Shown here: positions 1 through 13,432 of the stretch, piece by piece
Numbering within the stretch: position 1 is the stretch's first letter
Layout of the letters: each line of letters opens with the position of its first letter
Source of the DNA: Tetrahymena thermophila SB210
Taxonomy: Eukaryota > Ciliophora > Oligohymenophorea > Hymenostomatida > Tetrahymenidae
Assembly (NCBI RefSeq): GCF_000189635.1
Contig: NW_002476434.1
Location: 868,001 to 932,000 of the forward strand
Length of the DNA stretch: 64,000 nt
Direction of reading: 5' to 3'
Made by a program: the position numbers and the translations under genes
The notes under the pieces: model-generated
The model's database searches: none
Seen by the model: only the letters and a program-made list of their open reading frames with translations
What the model was told of the DNA's origin: nothing

Positions 1-573
1 AGATAAGCTCTAAGAAATTTAAACTTTTCCTTAATTTGTCTTTTATTTTGTAGTAAATTCATTATTAAAAAATAAGCAAAATAATTAACTTTTATGTAAA
101 AAAAAATAATTTTTTTAAATTCTAAAGCCAAACAAGCATTATTAGCTTTAAAATCAAATATAAATAGTTTAAAAAATATATTTATTAATTCATCATAAAA
201 TTAATAAAAAAGTTTAATATTGTAAAAAAAATATATTTATCTTGTCAATATTGAAAATAAATAGTTAAAAATGAATATTTGTACTTAACAGCATAAACTA
301 AATCAATAAAATTTTAAAATAAATATTAAAAATAAATATAAACGTTTTCTTTATAAATATAGAGCTTAAAATGAATAAAATAAATTTGAAAAACTACAAA
401 TGTAAAATAAATAATTTTTCTAAAATTTAGCTTTGCTGAGAAACTTCAAAATAGAAGTTGAATTAAAAATAAATTTATAATTTAAGTGTAAAAATAAATT
501 TTTATTATTATATAAAATAGTTTGTTTATATTTAATTTAAGTTACATTTATTTTTAAGATTTTTGAGCTAGTT
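1..573. other. AT-rich spacer at left edge
   Basis: Very A+T-rich, with homopolymer runs and TGA stops scattered in all frames. I see no coding segment, RNA motif or repeat of note. It includes the 3' flank of the minus-strand gene that ends at 574. Confidence 0.6.
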
Positions 574-3159
574 TCATTTATTTAAAAGAGATTAAGAAAG
601 AAGTTAAGATTTATATGCATTACTAGATTATTGAAGAATATTGTTGATGTCATAATGATGAGAAGTTTTATTTCTTTGTTTTTTCAATATTATATTACAG
701 ATTATTTTTATTTTACTATTATTAAATTTATTGAAAGTTTTTTAAGATTGTACCTAGTCAGCAAGGGGGCATAGTGAAATTTGTTCGAGTTCTCTGTTGT
801 TATATATAGGAAAGAGACAGCCATTTACTTGATAAGATTTAAGTAGTTCATATAACTGTGGATTGTTACTCTCTTTAATTTTTTTAAGTACATCTTCGCT
901 CTCTATTTAAAACACTAATCTCTTACCAATTTAATAATTTTATGGCTAAATTGTTTAAGTCTGCTCATCTGTAGAGTTTTAAAAATCCCCCACAGCTTAT
1001 TTTTGTTAAAGATTGTTAAAATCTTAGATTTTTCTTTTCTCAATCATGTTAAGATAAAACTGAACTTTTTGAATTTTCTTATTCAGCTAACTTAGAAACT
1101 CTTCTTTAGAAGTATGAAGTGTAATAGGCATTTAAATTAATTCTTATCCCTAAATAAAATCCTATTCACAATTATTAACTTCTCTGTAGTCCTGTGTAAG
1201 ACATTTAGTACTGGAATAATTTTTTAATTTATAATTTTTATCCTGTTCATCATACTATTTTTGGCTTTTGCTATTCTTTAAGTTTCTGATAAATTTCTAA
1301 TTATTATTTTAATCATATTCATACTTTTATATGTAGTATGAAGTGCTAGACAAGAAATTTTTATGATTTACTGAAAGATAAGATATAAGTCTCTCTTTTT
1401 TTCTTATTGGTATAATGTTATTATTAACATTTTGTGTATTTTGGATTTAATTATTTTTATTAATTTAATCTAACTCTCTTGCAACTATTTCAGGTATTTG
1501 CTCAGTAAATGTTGTCTGCATGGTTGCATTTTGAGTTGTTTTTTTTTGCTAAATTTTAGCTTATGAAGATGGATACAAAATTTCTTCTTCTTCATCATCG
1601 TCATCATTCTCGTCAATTGATTTATTTATTCTTTAGAGAGAAGACTACTTTTCCTATTATTTTATATCTTCAAAGTCATCCTATAAAAATTATTCCTCGC
1701 CAATCTAAATACTTTTATTATTTTTATTGATCTTAATTGTTTAGAGCGATCTACTTCTTTGATTTTTTAGTTAGTCTACTGATTTATTTCTACTGTTTTA
1801 AATTTGAAAGTCACAATAGCTTAAACCATTCTAATCTTCTTCAGTATTTGAATTACAAAGAGTGTTATTTAATAAATTTTTCTTTTTGAAAATAGGCTTA
1901 TCATGCTCATAGATTACGATTTAATTTTTTATTTTCTAACTTTGACTTGCTTGGTGAAGCCTTTTGCTAATGTTGCTTTCTAAAATTTCTTACTCCTCGT
2001 CTTGTAAATCTTTATTTGAATATTTATTTAATACAACTTAAGAGTTTCTAAAGGACTTTTAGTTGCTTAATTCTCTTAATTTTTTATCTTACTCTTCCTA
2101 TTACTCTCTATATAGTAAGTAAAGGCTTAAATTTTCTTATTATTAGCTTAAATCTCGATAATTTTGATTATGATAATCAGTAAGATTTTTCCTTGATATT
2201 CTTTGATTCAACATCTATTTATCATTACCATTAACATTTATTTGAACCTAAGTGGAGTTTTTGGTACTTACTTTGCTACTATCAAGAAAAGAAGATTTAT
2301 GGTTAAGCTAGTAAGGATTCTAGTTAAAATAAATTGTACTTAGCAATGATTAGGGTTTATTAAATATATTATTATTGTTTGCACATTATTTAGGTTAAGT
2401 AATAGCTAATTTTGTTTATTCTACACTTTTAAATTGATTTTCTATATTTTACTAGCCACTAGGAGATTAAGAGATTTTTACTTGCAATATTTTATTAAGT
2501 TATGGCCTTTCATTTTAAAGAGATAACCCTCGATCATTCTAATTTTGAGGTTTTCTATTCTTTTAAAATTCAAATTTATTTTTGAATGCCTTCAAACTGA
2601 ATCCTCTATCGATACTATAAACCAATTAATCCCCTTAAACATTTTCATTTTTTTATAGTAAATCTTATTAAGTCTTAAATTTTTTTTGGCTCTCTTGCTT
2701 AATAATGAATTTGCTGTTTCCATAGTTTTCTTACTTATCATTTTGTATGCTTTATTATTTTGGCCCTATTGCGATTTTTTAATGTTCATAAAGAGTAAGT
2801 TTTTTGGTGCTATCTTACTTAGCTTTCAAGCTGTTATGCTAATCTACCTCTTATTAGATATTATTTTGGCTATCTTATTTATTTTATTGATACCTACCCT
2901 GAGTGTTAATGTTTTTTATTTATTTTAATATGCCAAATGAAGAGTTAATCTTATCTTCAGAAAAAGATTCTAATTTAAACTTTAAAAGGTCAGTTTTGTT
3001 TAGCTACTAACTAATGATAGTTTAACGATCTATTTTTTGATTCATCTTATGAATATCTAAGTTATTATCCTATAAACCTTTCAATCTATGCTAATTTATT
3101 TTGGTGAAAAGAGTGCTTATCTTTAAGCTATTACCTTTTGTTTAAAATTATTGATCCAT
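574..3159 (-). CDS. unknown Gln/Asn-rich protein, 861 aa
   Basis: This is one uninterrupted reading frame of 862 codons when TAA/TAG are read as Gln. The ATG at 3159-3157 follows an in-frame TGA directly, which fixes the start; the stop is TGA at 576-574. I do not recognise the family. The protein is hydrophilic and rich in Gln, Asn, Lys and Ser. It has a strongly acidic Asp/Glu run encoded around 1590-1625, and a more ordered, Leu/Lys-rich stretch encoded around 1060-1120 (begins PITLHTSKEEF). The last 100 or so residues (NNPQLYELLKSYQ region) are less biased and may fold. No membrane segment or signal peptide is visible. No intron is needed, because the start-to-stop distance is divisible by three. 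Base composition is clearly richer in C and G than the flanks. Function unknown. Confidence 0.75.
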
Positions 3160-6022
3160 TCAACCAATATATAAATAAATCAATCAATCAATCAACCAAC
3201 CAACTAATTTATTAATATATTTATTATTTATAGTATTTTAATTGAAGAATTATATTTATTGATTGTTTTTTGCAAATTATAATTTTTTTTCTTCTTGAAA
3301 TAAAAAATACTTACTCTCTCTCTCTTTAATTTACTTTTAAGCAACTTATATTTATTTATGAATGGTATTTTATTAATTATTATCAATTTTACTTTGTTTT
3401 TAACATGACATCAAATACATAAAATAATAAGCTCTTTTCTCTTTAAAATCTATTCCAAATTATAATGACTTAAAAATAGCATCTATTAGTAACTAAAAAA
3501 TAGCAATTATTTAGGATTGTGCAATCAAAACTCAAATATTTGAAAAATAATGAAAATAAATATACATAAAAGAAATATTTGCTGCCATCCATTTTACATA
3601 GCTTCGATTAAATAATAACAAATGAGCAATTAATTAATTAATTGTCCAAACACAAAAATTTATTTTTAAGATAAAAAAAATAAAACTATTTTTTTTCCTC
3701 CAATTTAATAACCTTTGATTATTACAAATGAATAATACCTTTAAAATATTTTTGTTTATTGATTTATTGATAATTTAAATTAATTTACTTAAAACTAGAA
3801 TTGGTTTTATTTAAATAAATTCCTTTTAAAATAAAAAATTTGATCATAGAATAGGAAGTATAATTTAATTTTTGAAATAAATAGTAAAAAACCATTTTTG
3901 ATTTTTTTCTATTGATGAATTAAGCTAATTCGATAAATTGTGTTACTTTTACTTAAAATAAATAATTTTATAAGCCATAAATAATTCTAGAGATGGGAAT
4001 CAAAAGTATCAATACCATCAAAATGAATGGAAATTTATTAAAAAGTATCTAAAACTTTGGATTTCGACCTCTAAATATTTCTATGAAATTGAAAAATATT
4101 TATTTTAATAATAAATTTTTTAATTTGTATATGTTACTTTAATTATATATTAAAAAATATAATTAAATTATTTGAAAACAAATGTTCAAATATGGTATTA
4201 ATTATATTTAGAAGTAAATAGTTTATATTTTATTTATAATTTATCTATTTAAGTAAAATCTGTATATTTTAAATTATTTTTTATTCACATTTAACTTTTA
4301 TTTTTAAACTATCAATAAATAAACAATGCAAAAATTTAAGTAATTGAGCTCTTTTTAATTTTTGTAATTCATTACTCTTTGTTATTTTATAAAATTTGTT
4401 TAGTATAAGAAACTAATTTTAAGTTTTAGTAAAATAATGTAAATATTTTTATATACTTTTTTTAAAGCTTTGATTTATGAAATTATGAATATATATAAAT
4501 AATTTAGTCTTTTAAGATTATCATATGTTTAAAAAGTCTAAAAAATCAACATTAGATATAATATTAAATATTAATTAATCTATTGATTTTGTTTAAATTG
4601 AATTTTAAGAGTAATTTGTATTCTTATTTTTATAAGCAAAAAAATATCAATTGCTCTCATAAAATACAAAATTAAGTAACATTAGAGTTATTAATGTTGC
4701 AGCTAAAATTACATATGCGTTATGAAATTTATAGAAAAAATGAATATTTAAAAATCAAATATATTTATCAAACAATTATTTGTAATCAAATTTTTGTATT
4801 TTTAATAAAAAAAAATAGCTTAACAAAAACCACATAAAATTTTATTAGTGAGATTCATAAAAAAAAATAAATATTGACAAAATAATTTGAATACTTTTAT
4901 ACATATAAAATATAAATATTTTTATAATTACAATAATAAAATTAATTGGGTTTAAAACTATCTCTATATTAAAAATCATTCACCTTTTTTTTTCGCAAAA
5001 AAAAATTAATCTTTAATTATATTTAAATACATTTTTAAAACAATTTAGAAGATTTCCTGTATCTATCTATCTACTTTTAAAATTTAAAAGCCTAAAAATT
5101 AAACATAAATTATAAAAAGGATAATTAGCAATTATTTAAATAAACTTTCTTAGAATCAAAAAATGAAAAAGAAAGTAATAGATTATGAGTAAATTAATTG
5201 TTAAAAACATTGGCTGTTGGCTTATAAGCTTTAGATTACTTTCCTATTTTAATATTCATCGTTAAGTAAATTTTTTGTTTTAGATTAGAAAGAATTATAA
5301 AAGATCTTCATACATGTATTTACTATTCGCTATTACATTAAATTAAATATTACTATAATCAATTTTATGAACAAAATATGTTTTTTTGTTTGTTTTTTTT
5401 ATATATATATTTATTTGTTAGATAGTTAATTGTTAATTAATAAATCATGACTTTGATTTAAAAATTTTGTATGAGTTGTTTTTCTATTTACTTCTAATAT
5501 TGATTAATTATGATTTTGAATGAAATGTATTTATTAATTTTAATTTAAAAGGATTAAATAAATAATTAATGAGATATATACATGTATATTGAAGATAAAT
5601 GCGTGTAGATACTTAATTAATAAACTAATTAATTAAATAAATAAATGAGATTATATATATGTATATTTACCAAGTAGTCTTATTGAATGAATGAATGAAT
5701 GATAGTTAATATTAATTAATTGATTTTGGAAATTCAGAGTATAATCAAGCTAAATAATTTATAATAGATAGTCCAAGATTAAATAAACAAAGTTTTTTAA
5801 TACACATATTAATATATAATTACATACACACAAATAAATAAATAAATAAAGCAAGCAAGCAAGCCAAGCTAAATATAGAAGATTTATAAATACTTCAAGT
5901 ATCAAAATAAGACTTGGCAAGCTTAAAGTTTCACAAAAGCTATAAATTATATCAAACTTAGATAGTTAGCGTAAATTCGAAGAAGGAAGGAAGGAAGGTA
6001 GGTAGGTAGGGCAATTAACAAA
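3160..6022. other. long AT-rich intergenic region with microsatellites
   Basis: No sustained coding frame is visible on either strand. It lies between two divergently transcribed genes, so it should hold both promoters. Short simple repeats are present: CAAT/CAAC units at about 3176-3206, and a dense cluster of tetranucleotide runs from 5684 to 6011 (annotated separately). Confidence 0.6.
5684..6011. repeat. cluster of different tetranucleotide microsatellites
   Basis: Five short tandem tetranucleotide tracts occur in about 330 bp just upstream of the histidine kinase start. They are TGAA x4-5 (5684-5702), AAAT x4-5 (5832-5850), GCAA x3-4 (5851-5864), GAAG x4 (about 5982-5998) and GTAG x3 (5998-6011). 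The last one ends 11 bp before the ATG, so it is probably in the 5' untranslated region. Confidence 0.8.
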
Positions 6023-9000
6023 ATGAAATAAAAGAGCAATCTGAAAAGTAGCCTTTCATAATGTTTAGAAAAGGTTTCCAAATTTTGCAAAAAGCAGTCT
6101 AAGCGGCTTAGCTTTGTATATTTATTGCTAATAGTTGTTAATATAATGTAGTATTTTTATGCCCGCTCAGTCTTTAATATGATACAAGATAATTCTAAAC
6201 AGGAAGTTGTCAATAATGATTCCAATTCTTAAAAAAACTCTGATCAGTATTCATAAAATTGCGTTTCTTCTATTGGGTAATAAAAAATAAATAGTTCTTA
6301 ATTTCCAGGGACTTGCATTAAATCAGACAATATACAAGGATTCTCAGTGCTGTGCTTATTGTTTCTTATTGATGGAGCATTTAATTTGTTTAATTTAATC
6401 ATTTAACAGTGCTAAGTAAAATAGAGCATCATACAATTTTTAAATAGATATCACTAAAAGATCATTTACAATATCATAGAAAACTCTTTACAGTTTGTAA
6501 TAATTTATTATGGCGATGATAAGATTTTGCTGTTGAGCTGTACTATTTTATTTGTGAAGAATATTCTAACGCTTTAATATAACTTAAGGAACGAAAGAAT
6601 CTTATAGTTTATTATCATCTTATTAGGAAGTATTTTAAATATGCAATTTAGATCGTGGAGTGTATACGTTTAAGTGTCATTAATATTGACTATTATAGAG
6701 ACTTTTGTTTCTTTTAATATTTCTTTTAAATATTATGGTAATATTAATCTATAGTGTAATGATGACTGCTCAATAAGAATGCAAGGAATGTACTGCTTGA
6801 AGCATAATTAGCACAAATTTAATAGTAAAGAAGAAGATAATAATACATATAATGCCCATAGATCAAGCAAAATATTAAGCTATGATAAGCAAAGGAACCC
6901 ATCTTCCAAAAAGAGAATTGATCATTTTGAATAGAATTCTAATGTTGGGAAAAGCAATATTGATGATAACAATGATAACAATGAGAGAATCAATTCTAAA
7001 AGAACATCTAAAAATCCCTTTTTAATGCAGTTAAGCAAGAATTTTTCATAAAAAGCAGATAAGAGAGAGAGTAATTAAACTTTATAAAATCAAAATAAAT
7101 AAATTAAAAAGAAGAGCAGTTTAGAAAATATGGTAAGCAAGACTAAACCAAACAAAAAGGTCTTCGATAAAGAAGTAGAAGTTCTTGATAACACACACTA
7201 ATATTCTCATGTAGCTATTAACAGAGGCGATCAGTCAAATAGTTTTTCTTCCATATATGATAAAAATTGTAAGAATAAAAATGCATTTATGAGATACAGA
7301 ACAACTTCACCAGGATTGAAAAATGATGGAACAATCAGTATAGACTAATCTAAAAGTAAATAGGTTTTCGTCAGCAGTGCTGGACAAATCCCTAGTGCCG
7401 TTACTCATACAATTTACAGTGGTTAATCTCTACCTAAATCTCATAAAAATATAGGGAAAAAACCACTGCTTAATCTGAGTGAAATTAAAGGTTTAAAATT
7501 TAGTGAGAAGTTTAAATAATTTAATAAGAAAATACCTTCAAAAAAGCTACTTTCTAACCTAGGCTAAAACTTAAACAGTAGAATAAAGTTAGATTAAGAT
7601 GACATAAATAGTTAAAATGGGAAAAGAAATATCATATATCCAAACCAATCCATATAATTAAAATCGAAAAATTAGTAGTCATTGAAGGAAATAGACTCAT
7701 AAAGTATACTCTCTCCAAAAAATAATGTTGGAATTCTCTAAGAAGATTTAAAAAATTAATTTTCAACAAAAAATTTACAAAACTCTTCAAGCAGGTTGCT
7801 ATATCATCAGCTAAACGAGCTAAATAATAATCCGTACTTAATGAACAATGTTAACAATTAAGAACAAAAAAATTTTAATTATGCAAGTCAGGGCCTGATT
7901 GGTGAACGTTAAAACTAAAATAATGCTCAATCAAGCAAACGAAATTTACAAGATTAATTTTAACCCAAGCAGATAGAATCAGAAGATACAGAATCTATGT
8001 TTAACTATAATAATGGAGGGAGTGGATATTTAAAGGAGTTTTATGGGATGTTCTTTTAGATACTCTCGGAAGGCATCATTTTGTTTAACTTCGAAAATGG
8101 TGATATTAATATCAATTACACTTTAAAGAGATTGCTAAATTGCCATAATGATAAAGAATGTGTAGAAATACTCTTTTCTCTTAAAAACGCATCTCTTTAG
8201 CCTTTAAATCACTCCACAGAGGGGCCTAAAAGTTAGAATTTGAATGATGACGGAGTTGGATAGAACTCAAACAACCCTGAAATAAATCACTTTAACTCGA
8301 GTTTTATGAACATTAATTCATACATGTATGATAATAGCTTATTCACAGCGTCAAAAAATAGAACATATGAGGAGTAAACAACTTCTAACAATTAAAAAGT
8401 GCCAACTCAAAAGTCTTAAAAATCAATAAATATACACTCAAACTACACTTATCAAAATTAAATAACAAATTCTAATAATTTGAATGATGATGTTCTATCT
8501 TAAATTAAGAGGAGACATTCTACATCATCTTATCACAAAACTAATACACTCATGTCAAGAAAAACAACAAGATTTTAATATAAGAAAGATGAAGATGAGC
8601 TGAATAGCAGTGCCGAGGTAGAGAATTCTCCTGTGTAATAGTAAACCAAAATAAAAGTAAATAGTGGAATTTTTTCAAGCAATATAAATGGCTTCCAACT
8701 TTAATTAGATGGACCTTTAAATGGCAGCACTCTATAAAATAATATGGGAATCAGAGATGTAGAAGTTCCTTAAAAAAATACAGTGAAGTTGAACAATAAA
8801 ACAAATCAAGCATAAAAGCAGCCTGACTCTGGACTATAAATCGATGAAAGCTTGAACCAAGAATACATAGGAAGCAATAATATGTTTGATAGATAACAAT
8901 TGTAACAGCAGTTTTAATAGATCTACTAATCAAACTATTAAAATGATTATTAAATAGAAAGAGATGAAGACGATTTTAAGCTTAAAAGAAAAGAAATACC

Positions 9001-11994
9001 AGGATCTGGAATGACAGCTACAGCTTCACCTTAACTATAATAGCAACAAACATATCATCACACACAAACCCACTCACATAACTCAAAATAAAATTCTAAT
9101 CAGCCATTTTAAAAAATTATATATTCAGTTGCTAAAGAATTTACAGTAAAGGACTAACTTGAAAAGATAGAAGAGGATATGCATGATTATACAAATGAGA
9201 GTAATTATGAAATGCTAGGTCATCACATAAAAATGTTGTGTAAACTAGACTGTAAAAATTTGAATCAAAATAAATAAAATCATTATGAAACTTAAGCTAC
9301 AACAAATAATCCATAAAATATGAATACACCAATATAAAATATGAATTAACAGCCAAACTATTACCACTCTAGCGTTTCATATAACCAAATAAGCAGTTTG
9401 AATCCATTTTAGCATTAAAACAGCGCCTTTATAGATGGGCTTAAAAATAGGAAAACTTCTCGTTTTTCGAATCTATCTGCTTTAAATCCCTTCTAATAAT
9501 AATCCACTGTTTAATTTATCTAATAATAAATGTAGCAGATTTAGACATAAAATTAAAATAAAAATGATGATAAAAAAATAATAGAAATCACCTTCATTCC
9601 TTGTTATGTAAATAAATAGAAGTGCTTGGTTTTAGTTGTAAAGGATGTTTCTCATTTTAATTCAATTAAAGTTCTCAAAGAAATGAACGAAAACAGATCA
9701 AAAATGTTGAATTATGTTGTGCATGAAATTAGATCCCCACTTTCAAGCATTATGAATTACTTGCATAGCTCAATAGAGTCTCTTACTAAAGAACTGTATG
9801 ACTAATTTATTGATCCAGCGCTTTCGAGTGCTCAAATGCTTAATGTTTTAATTTAAGATCTCTTAGATATGGCATAAATGAAAGCAGGTAAGTATCGTCT
9901 CAATATAAGACCATTTAAAATTGAAAATCTTATTGAAGATGTTAAAAAGACAATGAGAGTTATAGTAAAATAGAAATCACAAGACATTAATTTGGAATCC
10001 TACATAGATCCTTTAATAACAAGTGATATTTCATCAGATCAGCTAAGAATCAAATAAATCTTAATAAATCTAATAAGTAAAAATAAAAAATAAAAGCACA
10101 GATTTTATTTAATCATCTTAAATTTTACCCAATCAAATTATGCAAAGCAAAAATAAATTTTTTTGGTTATTTAATAGAAATTTTTATAGAAAAAAAAATA
10201 TTTTTCAAAATTTATTTTATAAATTTTTTTTTCATTTCATACAAAAAAGGTAATGCAGTTAAATTCACTGATGAAGGTAGTATTAGAATCGAGGTTAACA
10301 TGATAGAAAACAAGATTTATAGATTCAGTGTTAGAGATACAGGGATTGGAATTACTGATGATTAAAAGAAAAAATTATTTAGTGAGTTTTCAAAAATTGA
10401 AACTACACAGACTGATATACTAAACCCAAAAGGTGTGGGACTAGGATTGGTGATAAGCAATATTTTAGCAAAGAGTTTAGCTCCAAAGCATATGCCAGCA
10501 GGGTTGGAAATAATATCTGGCAAATCGAAGGGCTCTGAGTTCTTTTTTCATATTTTAGATTTTTCAACACAAAATAATAACAACAATAATAACACTATTT
10601 TGAATAATTAATCTAGTATAGTTCCTTCTGACTAAAATATTTTACTGACAAGAACTGCAAAATTAAATGGATCTTAGTAGACTAAGCTAAATAATATAAG
10701 CTTTGTCCATACTAACACCAATTCTATTCCTATTCAATCTCAAATGAGTCCAACAAATAGATAAATCATGAAAACAGATACATAAGTCATTAACTCACTA
10801 TTTCCATATACCAAAGGAGGAAGCAGTGATGCTGTGTTGGATTAAGAATTCTACCTGTAAGAATAAGATAACTTAAATAGTAATAAGAGAAACTTTAATA
10901 ACTAGTCCTCTTCCTCACCATCTTCGAACTCCTCTTCATCTCCCTCTTCGAGAAAAAACTCTGCTTCTGTACCTATTGATGAAGAAGACATTGATATTAA
11001 TATCCAATACATATCTCCAAAATTCAAAAAGAATAGAGGTGAATAAAATGAAAAACCAAATATTCAATAATAAATGAATATGCAAGTAAGATTTCTCTCA
11101 TCTTCAGCTGTAGGATCAGACTACGTTAAAAATGCAGAAATGTCAGGATAAAATAATTCGCTCAACAATAATGTAAACTTTAATAACAACAATTACAGCT
11201 TCATATAAAATAGCTTATCTAGAGATCCAAATAAGCCTCAATCTCTTAGTTAATCGTAATAATAGCAATAAAATATATAAAATATGTAACTATAATAAGT
11301 AGCTTCTTCTTACTTTAATTTCGAAGATAATAATTAACAAGGAACAGCAAGTCTACCGATGAACAGCGTACAATCGTTAAGATTTGGATTTTAATCCCTA
11401 TAGCATAATTCGCAACCTTCTTCATCTTTACAATAAGATGGATTGTTAAACATCCCAGCTAATTTTGATCTAAAGAATAAATACAAGAAAAAATGCAATT
11501 GCTCGAATATACTAATCGTTGATGATGAAACATTTTAATGTAATTCTCTATCACAGCTAATACATTCAATTACTAAATAGCAATGTGATAAAGCAACTAG
11601 CTGTGACTCTTGTTTAAAACATATAGTACAAAAGCATTAATAGAACTAGTGTTGCCCTTCTTACTAGCTCATTTTATTAGATCTAAACATGTTCCCTTCT
11701 AAAGATGGCTTTGAGACTCTTATAGAGATATAAAAATACCACACATAAGTAAGACTTTAAATGCCTAAAGTAGTTGCTTGTACAGGTGAAGCAGATGAAG
11801 AAAAAAAGTAATAGTGTATTATTGCAGGTTTTATAGATATTTTAGAGAAACCTATTCAAGTTGATCAACTAAAATCTATTTTGACTTCATACTATTTTTA
11901 GAATTAAATTTAGCAATATCCATAACAATTTATTTTTCAGAACACAATGTCTTAACTATCATTTAATTAGCAACTATAAGTCATCAATATGTGA
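6023..11994 (+). CDS. hybrid sensor histidine kinase with receiver domain
   Basis: Two exons (6023-10076 and 10250-11994) give 1,932 codons plus TGA; the exon sum is exactly divisible by three. The intron (GT at 10077, AG at 10249) cuts inside the ATP-binding N-box. The N-terminus has about five or six hydrophobic segments within the first 260 residues, so the protein is membrane-anchored. A very long Gln/Asn/Ser-rich linker follows. The phosphoacceptor box is VVHEIRSPL with His1234. The HATPase domain shows the N-box NLISNAVKF around Asn1353, the G1 box DTGIGI at 1381 and the G2 box KGVGLGL. A second low-complexity linker leads to a C-terminal receiver with Asp1776-Asp1777, phosphoacceptor Asp1829, Thr1863 and Lys1885. 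All catalytic residues are present, so it should autophosphorylate on His and pass phosphate to its own Asp. The output partner (a phosphotransfer protein) is not in the window. The sensed signal is unknown. Confidence 0.93.
10077..10249 (+). other. intron in the histidine kinase N-box
   Basis: This is a 173-bp, very AT-rich GT...AG intron. It contains several TGA codons in the reading frame. Removing it joins NLIS to NAVKFTDEG and restores the canonical N-box, which confirms the splice sites. Confidence 0.9.
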
Positions 11995-13432
11995 GACCAA
12001 TCATTACAAAAATTAATTAAATTTAAACAAAAATATCTATCTATCTATTTATATGCTAATTTGAAAAAAAATTGCATGCTAAACTCAAAAAAGTATAAAT
12101 ATCACTCACTAACTTAATAACTAAATAAATAAATTATAAAATTAATAAAAATTCTTTAAAAAAAAGTTAACTTTTATCTCAAAAAAAACTTCTAATATTA
12201 AATTTAACTAACATTTTGAATAAAATTAATTAGATATTAATAAATAATATTTATTTCACATTTCTTATTTCTGTATAATAATTTATATTAAATTATCTGT
12301 TTCAATGCATTTAATCTCTCTTTGTATTAAAAATTTTATTTTAATTTTTCCCTTTTTAATCAAAATTTGAAAGATTTAACTAATTTTATTATTTATTAAG
12401 CCATTTAGTTCTATTAATTTGAATGGCTTGTGTGAATTTAAGTTTTATTTAACAAATACAGGTTCTATGAGCACATTTATACAAATTTAACCCTTATTTT
12501 TCAAAGGATAAATCATTTTGCTTTACTCAACTCATGATAATTTTCTTAAAAATTAGTGAAAATTTACTTTTAGGTATGTAAAAATAAAATTTTTATCCTA
12601 AATTTTATCTAAAACATAATTTAATTTATTTAATAATTAAAAATGAAATTATAAAAGATAAAATATTAAAATTATAACAGCCCCAACTTAATGGTAAACC
12701 AGTTAAGTTTTTGTTTGTATTGAGGTTGTGGATAGTGGTTTAATTAGAATTAAATTATGCAATATCATAATTTTTTTAATAAACTATTAGTTAAAGAAAT
12801 TTAAAATTCCTACCAAATTAAACTTAATTAAAGTCTCTACTTAATTCCTCGTTTTTTTCAACTCTTAAGTTAAGAATTGTTATAGTTAACAAGCTAAAAA
12901 AATTAAATTGATCAGACTTAATAAATATTTTTTAAAATAAAAGTATAGTCTTAGTACTGTTTGCGTTAATAAGTACAGTTTTACTAAAAGCAATCTTGAA
13001 CATATTGTTCAGCACTCAAAATTTTATAGGACGTAAGTCTTATTATCATTAAAAAATATACCCATTTTTAGAATATAAATTAAATAAAAAAAGAAATTCA
13101 AGAAATAATTATATGTTTAAAAGCATATTTTATAATGATTATTTTAAATTTAAATTATTGCTGATATGAAAAAAATTAAATAATAAATATAAATTGCTTT
13201 TGAATTAAATTTAACTAAATTTATTAAAAATGGATTAAATTTTTACTTAGTTAAAACTGAAAATTTGAATGAATTTGAATATATTTTTAAGATATTTTAT
13301 TTACATTAAACAAATATATTTATTTTTTTATTTATTTTTATATATTATAAAGTTTGATATAATAATAAGTAGTCCAAAAGTTAGTTAGGATTAAAATAAA
13401 TTGTTAAAGAATATTTAATTTATTTATTATTT
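11995..13432. other. AT-rich intergenic region
   Basis: It separates two convergent genes (plus gene ending at 11994, minus gene ending at 13433). It is A+T-rich with frequent TGA in all frames. I see nothing that supports a gene, RNA or repeat. Confidence 0.6.

Noticed and set aside
1050-1130. Resemblance of EEFLSQLNKKIQKVQFYL to an SPX domain start
   Set aside because: Only one short helix-like segment matches. The position near the C-terminus and the lack of the other SPX motifs argue against it.
2686-2928. Plus-strand hydrophobic frame that looks like a small membrane protein
   Set aside because: It is the antisense shadow of Gln/Lys/Asn-rich codons in the minus-strand gene 574-3159.
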